From positions 938,501 through 1,002,500 of the forward strand of contig JAQFVV010012669.1 in assembly GCA_028023455.1 (NCBI GenBank): a DNA stretch of 64,000 bases. Reading direction: 5' to 3'. A model generated the notes under the pieces. That model ran no database searches and had not been told where the DNA came from. It worked only from the letters and a program-made list of their open reading frames with translations. The first letter of the stretch is position 1; every line of letters begins with the position of its first letter. Below are positions 1 through 11,869 of the stretch, in pieces. Source of the DNA: Epiperipatus broadwayi (lineage: Eukaryota; Onychophora; Udeonychophora; Euonychophora; Peripatidae). Made by a program: the position numbers and the translations under genes.

Positions 1-240
1 AACTAGTTTTCAGTTCGAGGTTTTCATCTGTTAGGAGGTTGGGATCTGAGAGCACTGCACTTAGATCTTAGGGTCTAATGCAACCATTCAGCAGCCACCT
101 TTTACCTTATTACTAGCTATAAAGCTTTGAGACCAAAATGAAAACACCATAATGTTTTCAATTCAAGTTCATTAGCTCGTATAGTTGTATAGATCTGAAC
201 TCTGTTCAGCATCCATACTTTTTGGTGTCTTTTTATTCTG
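1..240 (-). repeat. HH1 repeat, inverted arm running off the window start
   Basis: Read on the minus strand, this stretch repeats 385-770 with many point differences. The pair is a head-to-head inverted repeat with its turn near 240-385. The minus-strand end at bases 1-54 covers the hammerhead region of the family: a CAGATGA box (CTGATGA in the consensus), a GAAAAC box and a GTT where the family has the GTC cleavage triplet. The copy is cut by the window edge, so its 3' side cannot be judged. No protein is encoded; a short minus-strand reading frame at 172-354 is chance. Confidence 0.8.
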
Positions 241-905
241 GATTGCATTGGTGGTCCTACTATATGGAGAGTTTAGTCTCTGTGTAAACAGCTTGTGTAA
301 GCTTAAGAAATGGTGATAATGTAATGTTAATGGTTCAAAACCAACCCTGCCCAATAGGATTATAGTGACTCTGGTTATTAAAGAACCAAAGACACCAAAA
401 AGTATGGATACTGAACAGAATTAAGATCTATACAACTATACAAGCTAATGAGCTTGAATTAAAAACATTATTGTGTTTTCATTCTGGACTCAAAGATTTA
501 CAGTTAGTTAATAAATCAATTATTTTATATAGCGCGATGTTTTTTACAAACTGTAATATTTAAACAACATTAAACTGTTGCACATGTGCTTTGGATTTTA
601 ACTATAAAATGAATGAATACTAACACTTCAAACACATGATAAAGTCTTTGGAAAAGATAGAATGGCCAAGGTAAAAGTTGGCTGCTGGAGAGTTGCATTA
701 GATTCTAAGATCTAAGTGCAGTGCTCTCAGATCCAATGCTCCTTGTTAATGAAAGCCACAAGCTGGAAACTAGTCTGGGGATATTGGATGAATAGGCACT
801 AGATAGATATTTTATGCACAAGCCTTCTTGCTTCTATTGATTACTCTGGCTTACACTGGTAGTGCTACTGTATGGAGAGTTCAGCCTCTGTGTAATCTTG
901 TGGAT
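241..905 (+). repeat. HH1 repeat, copy A (one unit plus start of the next)
   Basis: This is a dispersed repeat shared with 49760-50260. The unit-start motif (tggagagtt preceded by a diverged ctgagtggcaatac) occurs near 249-275 and again near 857-880, so the copy holds one whole unit and the beginning of a second. Bases of about 507-665 have no counterpart in the 49.8-kb copy and look like an insertion. The hammerhead segment lies at 731-790. The copy is non-coding and older than the 49.8-kb copy, judging by its divergence. Confidence 0.8.
731..790 (+). ncRNA. Hammerhead ribozyme remnant (HH1, copy A)
   Basis: The outer stem I survives: ATCCAA at 731-736 pairs with TTGGAT at 784-789. GAAAC is at 766-770 and the GTC cleavage triplet at 773-775, followed by TGGGG. 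Stem II is a short AGC/GCT hairpin with loop CACAA. The CUGAUGA box has decayed to TTAATGA (746-752), so invariant core bases are lost and this copy is probably inactive. It helps define the family consensus. Confidence 0.65.
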
Positions 906-924
906 ACTCAGATCAATGAAACTT

Positions 925-1460
925 TGCATATTATCTCTGGAATTTTTAAATCACTGCTAGTATAATGGTTACCTGTACTTTCAAATATCCCTCCAGCTAA
1001 CCTCAAATACAGATTTGCAAACTAGTTTGATAAGCTATCAAACCGTACAATCAATCTCATTCTAAACAGTCCCCCCAAACCTCAGGCTAAAACAAAAGCA
1101 GCCTTTCTTGTTTACTGGTAATTTTCAGCAGCTACGCACATTGGACATCAACAGCTTGTGAATATATAACTGAAATAACTCCAATATAAATAACATTCTA
1201 ATAGCTGACCCAACTCTCTGAATAGTTTCTCTCATGAAAACTCTGGTCAAAGATTAATAAAATCAGAACAGACCAGAGTAGATATCATTATATGTTGCAC
1301 AAATGGAGATTTATGAACTCACCAAACTGAGTGTGGAAAACCACAAACTATAGTATATATTTACAGGGAGTGTCCAATTTACCAGGTCCCTGTTGGCCTC
1401 TTTGCTCTACATAATGTGGGGGAGTTGGATCTTTATTGGTTAAGAACTGTTGGTGTTAAA
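925..1460 (+). pseudogene. LINE reverse-transcriptase ORF, C-terminal end, broken
   Basis: Conceptual translation with several frame changes matches the carboxy-terminal region of a widespread animal non-LTR retrotransposon protein. Recognisable pieces are a WLPVLSNI-like block near 968-1000, a 'CGKPQTI...YRECPIYQ' zinc-knuckle-like block (about 1334-1390) and 'WLRTVGVKL' before the stop near 1460. The Cys-Gly...His/Tyr...Cys-Pro pattern is the usual end of such LINE polyproteins. Only the 3' end is present, as expected from 5'-truncated insertion. The clade is not assigned (CR1/jockey-like is a guess). Confidence 0.65.
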
Positions 1461-2530
1461 TTGTAATGATCTGATACCATATGTTAAATAAATAAATTGG
1501 ATAAATATACAGATAGAATGCCATTAATGTCAATGCCTATTACTCGAAGACCTTTATTATGCAAACAGAATTTCAGAAAATATCTTTAATTTTTACAATA
1601 AATAAAAAAAATTGTACACACATTTACAAATAAAAATAAAGAGAAAAAATTCAGTAAATACTCATTAATAAATAAACCTAATTGCAGCAATGTATCTTCT
1701 TTTTAAAAAAATCTTAATTCATAAAATTATTGCTTAATCAATAAATAATTTTTAAAGAAAAGATTACATTGAATGTTGACCAGAATTTTAAACACAGAAT
1801 TAAAGAGCAAATGGAGTTAATCTGTAACTTAAATAAATCATTGTTATAATTTTTTTTTTTTTGTATTGATGTAAATAATAAAATGGTTATTTATATTTTT
1901 ACCAATATTTAGGGATTGTAATGAGAAAGTAAAAAAGCTATTCTTGAAATTAAAAAAAAAAAAAAATCACTGAACTGGGGATATCAAATTAATGATAATT
2001 TATCTATATTTTTTAAACTTCAAATAAGCACAAAAGCTACTCTCTCCATGTTAACAAGGTTTTTTACACACACATAATCTTACTAGAATCCATGCAAGAA
2101 TTTTATAATTTGATTTTTCAAATTATTTTTTGCTGTAATTTGGTTTTAACAAACTATTAGTAACTAATTCAGCTAGTATTGTCATTCTAATTTATGATCT
2201 GTTAATATTTTAGCAGTCATTCATAGTAAAACAAATTTTTCATTGGGGTCTGTGCTTTGTATTTCAATGGAGAGCAACATACACAGAATAATGATTATCA
2301 ATCTTAATAATTATCAGTGGTACAAACTATGGTAATTTATTACTAACATAGTTAATCACCTCCAACAAATATTTTCTGAATTGATTGTAACATTGTAAAA
2401 AAAGATATATAATGGTAAGCGAAGAACTTAAATCCAATAACTAACATTACTATTATGGTTACAGACATATAATATATTGTATGGCATTTATTATATAAGC
2501 CCTACTATTTATTAATAGAATAATCAAATA
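1461..2530. other. A+T-rich DNA, nothing recognised
   Basis: Long A/T runs and simple sequence fill this stretch. I see no exon, RNA gene or repeat boundary that I can support. The first bases may be the 3' untranslated tail of the preceding LINE end. Confidence 0.5.
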
Positions 2531-2765
2531 GTTTACTGTTTAGGAGTTCATAATAAATTTGGATATCAGAAGTGATAGAGCTGGAATCACAATCCATGGA
2601 ACTTAATCAGCACTCTTGACTGCATTAAATAATGCAGGCACTGTCTTTAAATAAAAACAATAATTGAATGAGTTTACTACTCAGGAATTTATAAGAAATT
2701 TGAGCATTGAAAATGCCAACATTTGGAATTGATCATTACACTTCGGAATCTGACACTATTACTAC
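2530..2765 (+). repeat. Degenerate tandem repeat, about 135-bp period, two units
   Basis: A segment beginning 'tagtttactgtttagg' near 2530 recurs in diverged form near 2664 ('gagtttactactcagg'). Each is followed by a similar 'agttcataa...aaatttg' block. Related blocks occur at 28445-28680, so this is a dispersed family with local duplication. No coding potential is evident. Confidence 0.4.
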
Positions 2766-3404
2766 ACTAATTCATGCATAGCACAGTCATTCATTAAACT
2801 ACAAATTCATAAACAACTATTAACATAATTTTGTTGTTATTTGAAAATAAATTAGTGTTAAATTGATAACTTTTACTTCCTTCTAAATATGATTTATATC
2901 AAACTTTATAGAAGCAAAATCTGTGCTTTTTTCCTGTATTAATACCAAATCAAACAAGTAGGAAACATTTATTTACTTATTTTATTTAAATCTGTATATA
3001 AGTTTGCAGATTTAAAATTATAAAATATAATTAAAGTATTTTATTATTTGCCATATGCAATTATTTTCTTACTCAAATTTATGCAGATACATACAATATA
3101 ATTAATTAATAATTATCAAAATAAATAATTGTATTCTAAATATGAATAAATTTATAAATGTTCAAATACAAAAATGTTTTTTATATTTAATTTTTTTAAA
3201 AAAGATATATACATAAATGTATAAAAGAAATTAACCCTTATGGTGAATTTCCTGCAGGTTACAAAATGAATCTAAAAGCAATAACAAGAAAGTATTAAAA
3301 ATTAATTGTGTAGCCATCATTTTATTATTAATCTGAAATCCCTAATTCCAGGGCTTTTTGGATTTAGAAATTTTTCTAATTTTGAAAATAGTTGTTTTAC
3401 TGTT

Positions 3405-3490
3405 TCACTATAAGCCAATAAACATTACATGATCACCATTTCTTGCACTGAGTGGCAATCCCTTATAGAGAGTTTTGCCTGTTTTTCTCT
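3405..3490. repeat. HH1 repeat fragment with an internal inversion
   Basis: Bases 3409-3447 are the reverse complement of the family segment found at 49821-49860. Bases 3448-3486 are in direct orientation and carry the unit-start motif (ctgagtggcaat ... gagagttttgcctg). In the 49.8-kb copy these two segments are adjacent in the same orientation, so here one of them has been inverted about their junction. Confidence 0.65.
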
Positions 3491-3819
3491 TTCATTATAA
3501 ACCTAAACTTTGTTAAAATAGTATAAAAACAAAATAGGCAGTTCATAACAATTAGCTTGTTTATAGGCATTTATGGAATATTTATTTTTCCTTTTAATTT
3601 ATTGTAAAAGATTAAAAATTGATTATCTTTGAAATTTTGTTTGGATAATAGAAATTTTGAATAATAGATATTCAAATTAATAGTGTTTTAACTGTATTAT
3701 AAAGTTGTACTCTTAATTATTATGTTTTTAAAAAAAATTATTTGTAGAATCTATTAGTTACTAGTTTATACTTACTATTGGCTGGGCAGGTAATTTTAAA
3801 AAATCACATTATTTTCATT

Positions 3820-4230
3820 GCATATCACCATCTTCAACTATTTTCATTCCAATGAGAATTCAATCCTTGGCTTATGTCCACTCAAATCCTATTTTTTGTG
3901 CTTTTATTTATCCACATAAATTATTTGAAAACATTTTCTAGATTGTTTTTCACTTTCAAAATTTAATTTATTTCACCCATCTAAATTTTTTCTTGCCACA
4001 TTATCTTTTCAATCTAGTGATGATATCTTATATTTTTTTATTTTCATATTTGTATATTTTACATTCAGAATTGTTACACTCAATGTACATTGTCCTTTTT
4101 TTTAATAGTTGATAATTTAGAAACTGCTTTTTTATTGTCAGTATCCAGATTTTACATCTATAAATGAGAATTGGCAAGATACGCAGGTTATATACTTATC
4201 TTTCAAGATAAATGAGCAGTTTGTTTTTAT
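3820..4230 (-). pseudogene. LINE remnant, C-terminal part
   Basis: On the minus strand, conceptual translation gives pieces such as 'CVLPILIY' (with a frame change) and, further on, 'DIITRLKR...FRWVK'. These resemble the segment after the reverse-transcriptase domain of RTE-like elements, where CVLPVLLYGCESW and a 'KLKWxWAGH' block are usual. The copy is badly decayed, with many stops and shifts. The assignment rests on these short blocks only. Confidence 0.4.
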
Positions 4231-7200
4231 TTTATACTATTTACATTGAGTAAATTGCATTCAAATTAAGGATAAGACATTACATGACTTTTCTCACGTG
4301 AAAAGCTGATTTGATTACTCTAATTCTTTTTGTTACAAGATGAAAATCTTTGTTGTGCCACTATACAGTATTACTAAGTTCTGAGAATATGTTGTCTGGG
4401 TATTACCATGATTATCACTTTGTCATCATTTTTATAATCTTACTTGTGATTTGAAAGAATTACCAGCCATGATTAAAAAATAAAGTTTCAGTCACAATTT
4501 TCTTTACAAAAATCCTTTTTTAGTGCTTTCTGAATCAAAAAAAAAAGTGAAACTTAACAATTATTCATACATTTCAAATATTTATTATGGGTTTTTTTTT
4601 TCAAGGTTATAAGCAAATACAAAACTATTGATACAAATATACTATAAATTGGCAAAAAAAAGGGGGAGGGGGGAAAGTTATATATATTACATATTTCCAA
4701 TATATTAAAATATAAATAATATAACAAAAGTCATTTATTTTCTTTTTTTTTTTTTTTTTTAAAGTTATCCTATCTTTATTTTTGAAAGCAAATATCCCCC
4801 TTCCCCATCTATTTCTATATATCTTCTCAAAAACAACAAAATAAATTTATCTTTTCATTTCAAGCCTATCTTTAACAATTTTCTTTTTCCATTTTAAACA
4901 ATCAAAAGAAAATTTATCATTTCCTGTATATACAATTTTTTTTCTCTACATTTACCACAAATGATTTTTACATCAAGGCAAACTTTTCAAGTATAAAATT
5001 GATATAAAATAATTTAATTATCTTTCATATTGAAAGAAGTTTTTAATAAATTAATAGCTTTACAGTTAAAATATTTAATTAGAAGAAACTTAATTTTTGT
5101 GCTTTAATTAAATATTTGATTCTTTGAAGATTAAATGTTATTGGAATGCTAGTTTGAATTGTGGAAAGTTTTTATATCCTGATCTAGTCAGCTATATACA
5201 TTTTCATTTTTATCTTTTATTAACATTGCTTTGATCTCGTGAAAGAATACTGGAATGACTAATCGATCATTTGAAGATTTCTTTAGAAAAATGATGATTT
5301 ATCATAATAATAATACAACTTAATTTGTAAATTCAATGTGTAACTGTTACTATTAGTTTTCATTGACTGTTTTTTTTTTTTGGTGAACTTTTAGTAGTAT
5401 TTGTTTGTTTGTTTTTTCAATTTCTAAAATAGATCAATTGTCAGTTTTCAAAGTTTCTTTGAATTTCTCATTGTCATATATCTAATATCAGCTTACAAAA
5501 TTGATTGCCTTAGAATTTCAAAGTTCTTCTTTTGATTTGTTGTAGAATTTTTATTATTTTGTCTTTAAAAATGTTTTAAATTTTTCTTTCTCAGTGGTCT
5601 TTTAAAAAGTGAGGAAAAAAAGGAAGTGGTGGGAGGCTAATTGCTTTATGGAATTTGATCCAGCTATATTCAATACAAAACCACTCAAACACTCCAAATA
5701 AAAATAAATTGGCTTGCTATAAAAGAAGGAAAAAAAAGCTTGATATAACAACTAAAAAATGGTACAACCATTTAAATGAAAACCAAGATAATTGTTTTTT
5801 CTCCCATATAACATGGTAATGGGGCAAGAAAATCATGTTGTTTTTTTTATCTCTAATTTTTTTTTTTACTCACATTGAATTTATAAAACAATAAAAATTG
5901 GCCAAAAAAAAAAAAAATCTGTCAATGAAAACTAATTCTAAAAGATAAATAAATGTCAAGCCCAAACTGTTGTTCTCTATCCACCCCCTTCCCTCACTTG
6001 GAAAAGAAGAATTTTCTAAAGTCTAAAGAAGAAGAATCCAAATTTCCAAACCATTTTTTTTTTCAATTTCTAATCAAAAAATGGTTATTTGAAATTAATC
6101 TACATTTTGTAAATTGTAACCCCCCCCCATTATCTCATCTTTCTTCGATTCTTCCACGCCCCTCTTCTTTAAATCCAATAAGAAATTGAAAAGAGAAATA
6201 AAAATGCACCCAAAAACAAAAGGCCTGTCCATGAATACTTATGCAGGAGGTTTTAGATTAAACAGTGAATTTATAAATTTAGTCGTAGTAGTATCACTAG
6301 AATAAATTGCCATTTTTGCAAAAAAATCTACAATTTCTCTATTAGTCATCCCAGTGTCTACTGCAGTATTTAAGGTCTCAAAGTTCAAATATAGATAATT
6401 TATTAGATCGGTACCAGTTTTTACAGTATAAGTGTATTGATTATGAAGTATTTTTACATTTGAGAAATCTACTTTGGCAGAGAAATCATTGATAATGAAT
6501 TTTTGATTTACTGTTGATAGTATTTTAACTATGAATAAGGGTAATTTGGTTATGTATACATATAATATATAGTTTTGTTATATTAATTTGTACAGTAGTA
6601 CAGTATATTTAAACTGTAATAATGTATAAGTGCAAGATTTAATCTATTTACGTGTGCAATGAAATGTTTTTAGATTTGTTTTGTAATTATTTATTGAAGA
6701 TAGTTTATTTATTAGACAATTATTATATATTATTAGTCTTTTTTTTTTTGGTTTTGTTTTCTTGAAAATATATATACCATGAATATGATGTGAAAATGTA
6801 GAAAGTATACTTTGAGGCAATTATATTATTAAAATTTTATATTTAAACTCTATTTAAGTATTGTTTTACATTAATAATACTATACTATAAATAAAATTTA
6901 TATATATATTGTAATAGAACAGAAAAACAGGGGGTTAATATAAAAAGAAGCTGGGGTGATGGAAGTTATCATCATCAACCCCAATTCAATACAAAATGTA
7001 AAATTAAATATAAAAGGAATGAGTATAAGGAATGAATGACCTGAGAGATCAACACACTACTAAATATGTTAAGTATAAGCAAGTATAAGTTCACCAGCAT
7101 TACACAAAATTAATAATTATTCATCATCAAGAATGATCATCAATCAAATCAACAGTCAATCTTGTGACTGGATTTGAAATGGATTTACTATAGACCAGGC

Positions 7201-8400
7201 TAATTATTTAGCCCTTGCCAGCTTGAGTCAGATTATTTAAACATTAATTTGGATGCACAAACTTGTGCTAATCCATCAGAATATATATAATAAAAAATAA
7301 TGCTGTGATTCTAAACCATGTTGATCATCATCAATATTAGTACCATTAATGTACTAGCCAACTATAAACTTAATTTAGTATACTAAATAAAATGTAGTGT
7401 ATGGACTTTAAAGGATATCCTCTTTGTGCCAATCCAGGATAATCATCAACTGGCTGTCCATAAAATGCCAGATATAAATCCCTTTATGTAATAGACCATT
7501 ATACATGAATCTACCTCAGAAACAAAAGCTCTGCAACGTACTGTGAACAAGATATATAATCCTAACATAATATTCTAAAAAGTATTTAGGATTGAGCAAA
7601 TTCACTGGAATAACTTTAAACAATGAAATATCAATTTATTAATAACAATAAAAATGAAATTAAGATCAGAGTATGCTATAAATATAAATTCAGCATTCTG
7701 ATTTTGATTAATGTATAATTAGCTATCACATTCTGATTTACAAATATTTCAATAGGTTTACATAAAACACTTATATTTAATAAGATGGATGTGTGGTATA
7801 ATAATTTTATGTACGTATTTGAATTTTTATATAATAAAAAATATAATTAATTTTAACATATATATATATATCTACTTGACACACATCCATATAAGCTCAC
7901 AGCTGTGCCTTCACATATAGGAATTGTCATATAATAATAAAGAAATAAGTTATCACATTTTAATGATATATAAATAATGAGTTTTCACATATATATGTGG
8001 ATATCCATGGAAATATGATATTTTAATTTGCCAATAAAATTATTAAAAATATATTTTTCATAATTAATTCCATGTTGAAAGTATATATAAAATTTACACA
8101 TACATGTCTATATATAAAAAAATAATATGAATTAGTTATTCTTTTCTTTTTTTTAAGAAAATAATATTACATTTTTGACATGTTACTCATGATTAATTGT
8201 AAATGTCTTTTAAAACATACTCCAGCAAGTTTTTTTTTCAATCAAAGATTTTTGGAGTTTACTTTTTTTCCAAAATAAAATTGTCTATGAGTCAATCCTT
8301 TGTTGTTGTTTTTTAGACTTTTTATTCAAGAAAAAAATATTTACTTGTTTACTTTTAAATTATAGATTTTAAATGTCATTTTCACTAAAGAAATTATTTA
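4231..8400. other. A+T-rich intronic DNA, simple sequence
   Basis: This is long low-complexity DNA with poly-T and poly-A runs, a short C-rich patch near 5970-6190 and TA-rich runs near 7855-7875. A 79-codon open frame at 5953-6189 has biased, low-complexity content and no family resemblance. I find no exon or RNA gene. Confidence 0.5.
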
Positions 8401-8411
8401 AAGTAACTCAC

Positions 8412-8760
8412 CAGTGGCACTTTATATAATATGACACAGCATGTTTATCTGTGGTTTTCTGCACATTGATAAAACAGCATACATATAATGTTCTTCAGCA
8501 AACTGATGGCCTCTCTGGGTAAGCTGGTCTCTTTCAAACAGTAGACTGGCTTATTGTTAATTTTGGGAAAGGTATAATCCAGGTAATTCTCAACATGCAG
8601 TGTGCTTTCTTCAGTCTGCTGTCTAATAATGAACTAGTAGTAGCAGCTGGATCCAATGTTTTGCCTTCAGTTATATCTTCATGGTAATTATGCTATCACT
8701 CTTTGTAAAACTAATAACTCCTCTCTAATCTTTTTTCCAACTCTTTATAATAAAGGTAAT
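8412..8760 (-). pseudogene. Unassigned protein-coding remnant or exon
   Basis: The minus strand has an uninterrupted 62-codon frame at 8633-8448 with protein-like composition, including 'ENYLDYTFPKINNKPVYCLK' and 'LPREAISLLKNIICML'. It ends at a TAA at 8447-8445, and the same frame stays open past that stop to a consensus GTGAGT donor at 8411-8406. Upstream, two other frames also look coding ('REELLVLQRVIA' near 8735-8700, 'TLDPAATTSSLLDSRL' near 8663-8615), which suggests frameshifts. Unlike the neighbouring DNA it is not A+T-extreme. I do not recognise the family. It may be a decayed exon, a processed pseudogene or part of an unknown mobile element. Confidence 0.45.
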
Positions 8761-10590
8761 TTTTTTTTACTTGATTGAAAAAAGTTAATGATTTTTTTTC
8801 AATCTACCTTAATCCTTTGAAAAACAATTTAATAGGATTTTATCAAAATGTTATACAAGCTCTAATTTTAAAAAAATTTGCTTATCAAAATAGATAATGG
8901 AATTTTATAATTACCAGTATATCTATTGTAGCATAAAAACATGTTTGTTTTAATTTCACAATCAGAATTAATAAAATATCAGATCTTTGTAAATGTTTAA
9001 TTTATAATAAAAAAATTTCAAATTCGAAATTATTTAATCCTTAACTGTTATTCCTGTGTAATATAGAAAATGTCTACAAAAAATTTTTTGTTTTTATTTT
9101 TGCTTTTCCTTTCGACTTTATATATGTGCTCAGACACTACTATGTGTTTGTATGTCATGAGACATGTAACTGTCTCAATGTATATATATGCAAATTCATT
9201 GAAAGTAGTCAACAGACAATATCAATGACAATTTCAATCTGTTGTAAAGGCAACTTCCTTTTAGCAATAAAGGTGGAAATCTTTTTTATTTGTGGTCTAA
9301 TATGTTTATATAGATACTAGAGATTGTAGCTGGACCACTAAGAAGGAAATTTATAGATACAAGAAGGTTTAAATAAATTTCATTAAACAGGTAAATATCT
9401 GTTCTGAATGCCAGATAACAAATAGTCAATTATAATATTCAAACTACCCTTATAAATGTAAATTCATTGACACTCTTTATAAGAATAAATTTTAGCATTT
9501 ATTTTTTGTTTATATTTTTTGGCCTACAAGTTATTTACATTTGATTTTTTTCTCTCTTTCTATTATCAAATATAATTACCATCTTATAAACAAATTGTAA
9601 ATAATATTCTTGCCTTTTTTATGCTACTTTTATTCCAGTTAGAGTTTTTAAAAGCCTCTTATAAGACTATTATGAAAAGTTTGGAGAAATTGTAGATCTC
9701 TAAGTTTTTTCTTTTCTTTTTGATCTAATTGCAGATCTTTTCATGCAAACTGTTCCAATCTGACTACTGTGTTTTTATTTTGGATTGAGAGTCAATTTCT
9801 TGAATATGGTGAATGCTTTTTAATCACTAGTAATTACTGAATAATCTCATTAAGGATATTACACATTTATTCTTTTAATAACCATTTTCAATCCCTCAAT
9901 TTTGGAATTCATCACCAGTGACAAATAATGAGTTGGATTACAGATATGCACATTAGCTATGAATTTTCCCAATGATAAGTGTTCTAAATCTTATCACTTT
10001 GCTATATTTTTAAAGCTAAAATTTATAAATTTTTACAACCACCTCTTGCTCTTTTGGTGTGTATGCTTGTCCTCATTCACATTTTTCTCATTGTTTATAC
10101 TATTGTGTATGAATCTTCTCAATAATTTAATTAAAAACAAAAAAAAAAAACCCATAATTTCAGCTTACATCAGTAGAATAGAATCAAGAGTTTGCTCTTG
10201 AAAAACAGTTTAATTATTTGATAACTCAACCAGCATATTCTATTGGTAGGATGCAAGATAAAGTAAATGTAACATTCACTATGTAATCATTGGATATGCA
10301 TATAACATTTTAGGGATCCATCTTTTTTTCTTTGATTCTAAATTCATAACCATAAAAAATACTTACTTATTAGACTTGCAATGTAGAGGAGATGGTAGGC
10401 CTTTTCATATCTGCGATAAATGTGTAAACTTGTGATGACATCAAATAAACCCTGTGATGTTATCCGATTTAATATCAAAACATGTAACAGGAAAATTGAT
10501 ATTCATCAAGAACATGGTTGGAGGAGTTGAGAATTTCATTCCTAAATGGCGATTCACTTTATTTACATTTGGGCTCACAAATTAAGCTCT
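8761..10590. other. A+T-rich DNA, nothing recognised
   Basis: No exon, RNA gene or repeat boundary is evident. Two open frames (9126-9320 and 9959-10201) have low-complexity, Phe/Leu/Ile-rich translations and no splice context, and are taken as chance. Confidence 0.5.
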
Positions 10591-10599
10591 ATAGAATGG

Positions 10600-10960
10600 G
10601 GGAAAACTAGAACTTGGCTTAGCAGATAAAAATATAATTGATCGGAATAACTATATGCAGGAAGTTTGTACCACTGCCGAGTTGTTGTTTTTTTTTGTGA
10701 TAATTTTATACTCCCAGTTATTGTCCAGATTTCATTCCGACAACATCTTTAGTGATATCAATTGCATTTTAAAACTATTTTTTACTTCATTTGTATTCAT
10801 AGTTTTGATTCAATGATTTTTTCTGACTGTTGAAAGGACTATAAAAGTGCTGAATTACGAAATGGCAATTACGATCATTTTCTGATAAATCACAAATACA
10901 ATCACATGTTAAGTAAATGAGCATTTTGGGGGGAAATAAAAATTTTATTTTTAGTCTCTA
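10600..10960 (+). pseudogene. Merlin/IS1595-type transposase fragment
   Basis: Conceptual translation gives 'IDRNNYMQEVC' near 10640-10670 and 'SDC*KDYKSAEL...HFLINHKYN' near 10821-10910. These match the 'VDWxNxxREVC' block and the 'YSDCWxxY...HxxVNHxYNF' block of ISXO2-like (IS1595/Merlin) DDE transposases, and of the larger copies at 24-26 kb. The tryptophan of SDCW is now a stop, and the two blocks are separated by less coding sequence than in the 25-26 kb copy. It is a non-functional relic. Confidence 0.6.
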
Positions 10961-11600
10961 TTTTGGAAAAAAAAATTTATCCACTTAAGATAAAATAGAA
11001 CTGGCAAATTAATTGTTTCATCATGACAATTCCTGTTATATATTACACGGTAAGTACTGTATGTGTATATTTTATGTTTTTTTTTGTAATATTTGACTGT
11101 ATTTTTCGACTGTTGGCAGGCCTATGCTGTATACGATCATTTTCAGGTGAATCATGTGCATTTTGGGAAAAATAAAATTTTTATTTTTAGTCTCATTTTG
11201 GGAAAAAAGTTGTTTCATCACAAACATTCCTGTTATATATTATATAATAAGTACTGTATGTGTTTACAGTTTTTTGATAATATTTTAGACTATTTTTGAA
11301 ATTTAGTAATTATTTTATCCATATTTAAAGTAACATTTGGGAATTACATAATTGGCTTGTCATATTTTATATATTTTTGTATGGCAAATCAATATTTTTA
11401 CTGTTGTTAAAAGTGTACTTACAGTCGAATATTTTAGTGAAATTCATATTTTTAGTATTGTTAGAAATTAATATTCCACATCATATTTTATATTTTTTAT
11501 GTCAAAGTGATATTTTTAGTATTGTTAAAAATGCACAATCACATTTTTATATATTACATGGTAAATACCGTATGTGTATATTTTAAGGTTTTTTTGATAA
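10820..11600 (+). repeat. Tandem array built from a Merlin 3' segment
   Basis: The segment running from the transposase 'SDCW...NH' block through 'ttttatttttagtctc' to 'gtactgtatgtgt' near 11060 is repeated at about 11093-11265. A shorter third piece (atattacatggtaaataccg) lies near 11553-11580. The second unit still encodes 'DCWQAYAVYDHFQVNH' at 11107-11154. The units differ at many positions, so the duplication is old. Confidence 0.55.
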
Positions 11601-11644
11601 TATTTTTGTAATTTAGTAAGTGTTTTAGTATTAGATTTGCAACA

Positions 11645-11862
11645 TGTATTAGATCTGCAGCACCTTTTCACATACATATTCAGGCTGCCGATAACTTTGG
11701 GAATCTTGTGAAAATATCATGTACACATGGTCCATTTTGATGAATTTATCATTTTAAGTTTGTAGAAGATCCAAGTGTACATATTATTTTGGTCAGATCA
11801 AAAGATTAGAAAGTTGTCAGTGGATTGATATGAATGTGAAAAGGTGCTGCAGATCTAATACA
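11645..11862. mobile_element. Mariner-like MITE (non-autonomous)
   Basis: Terminal inverted repeats begin TTAGATCTGCAGCACC and run through 'ttttcacat', inverted at the right end as 'atgtgaaaagg...ctaa'. Both ends abut TA, the target duplication of Tc1/mariner elements, and TTAG-CTGC ends are common in mariner-type elements. The element is about 218 bp and codes for nothing. The TIRs match over about 26 bp, so it is fairly well preserved. Confidence 0.75.
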
Positions 11863-11869
11863 TAAGTAC

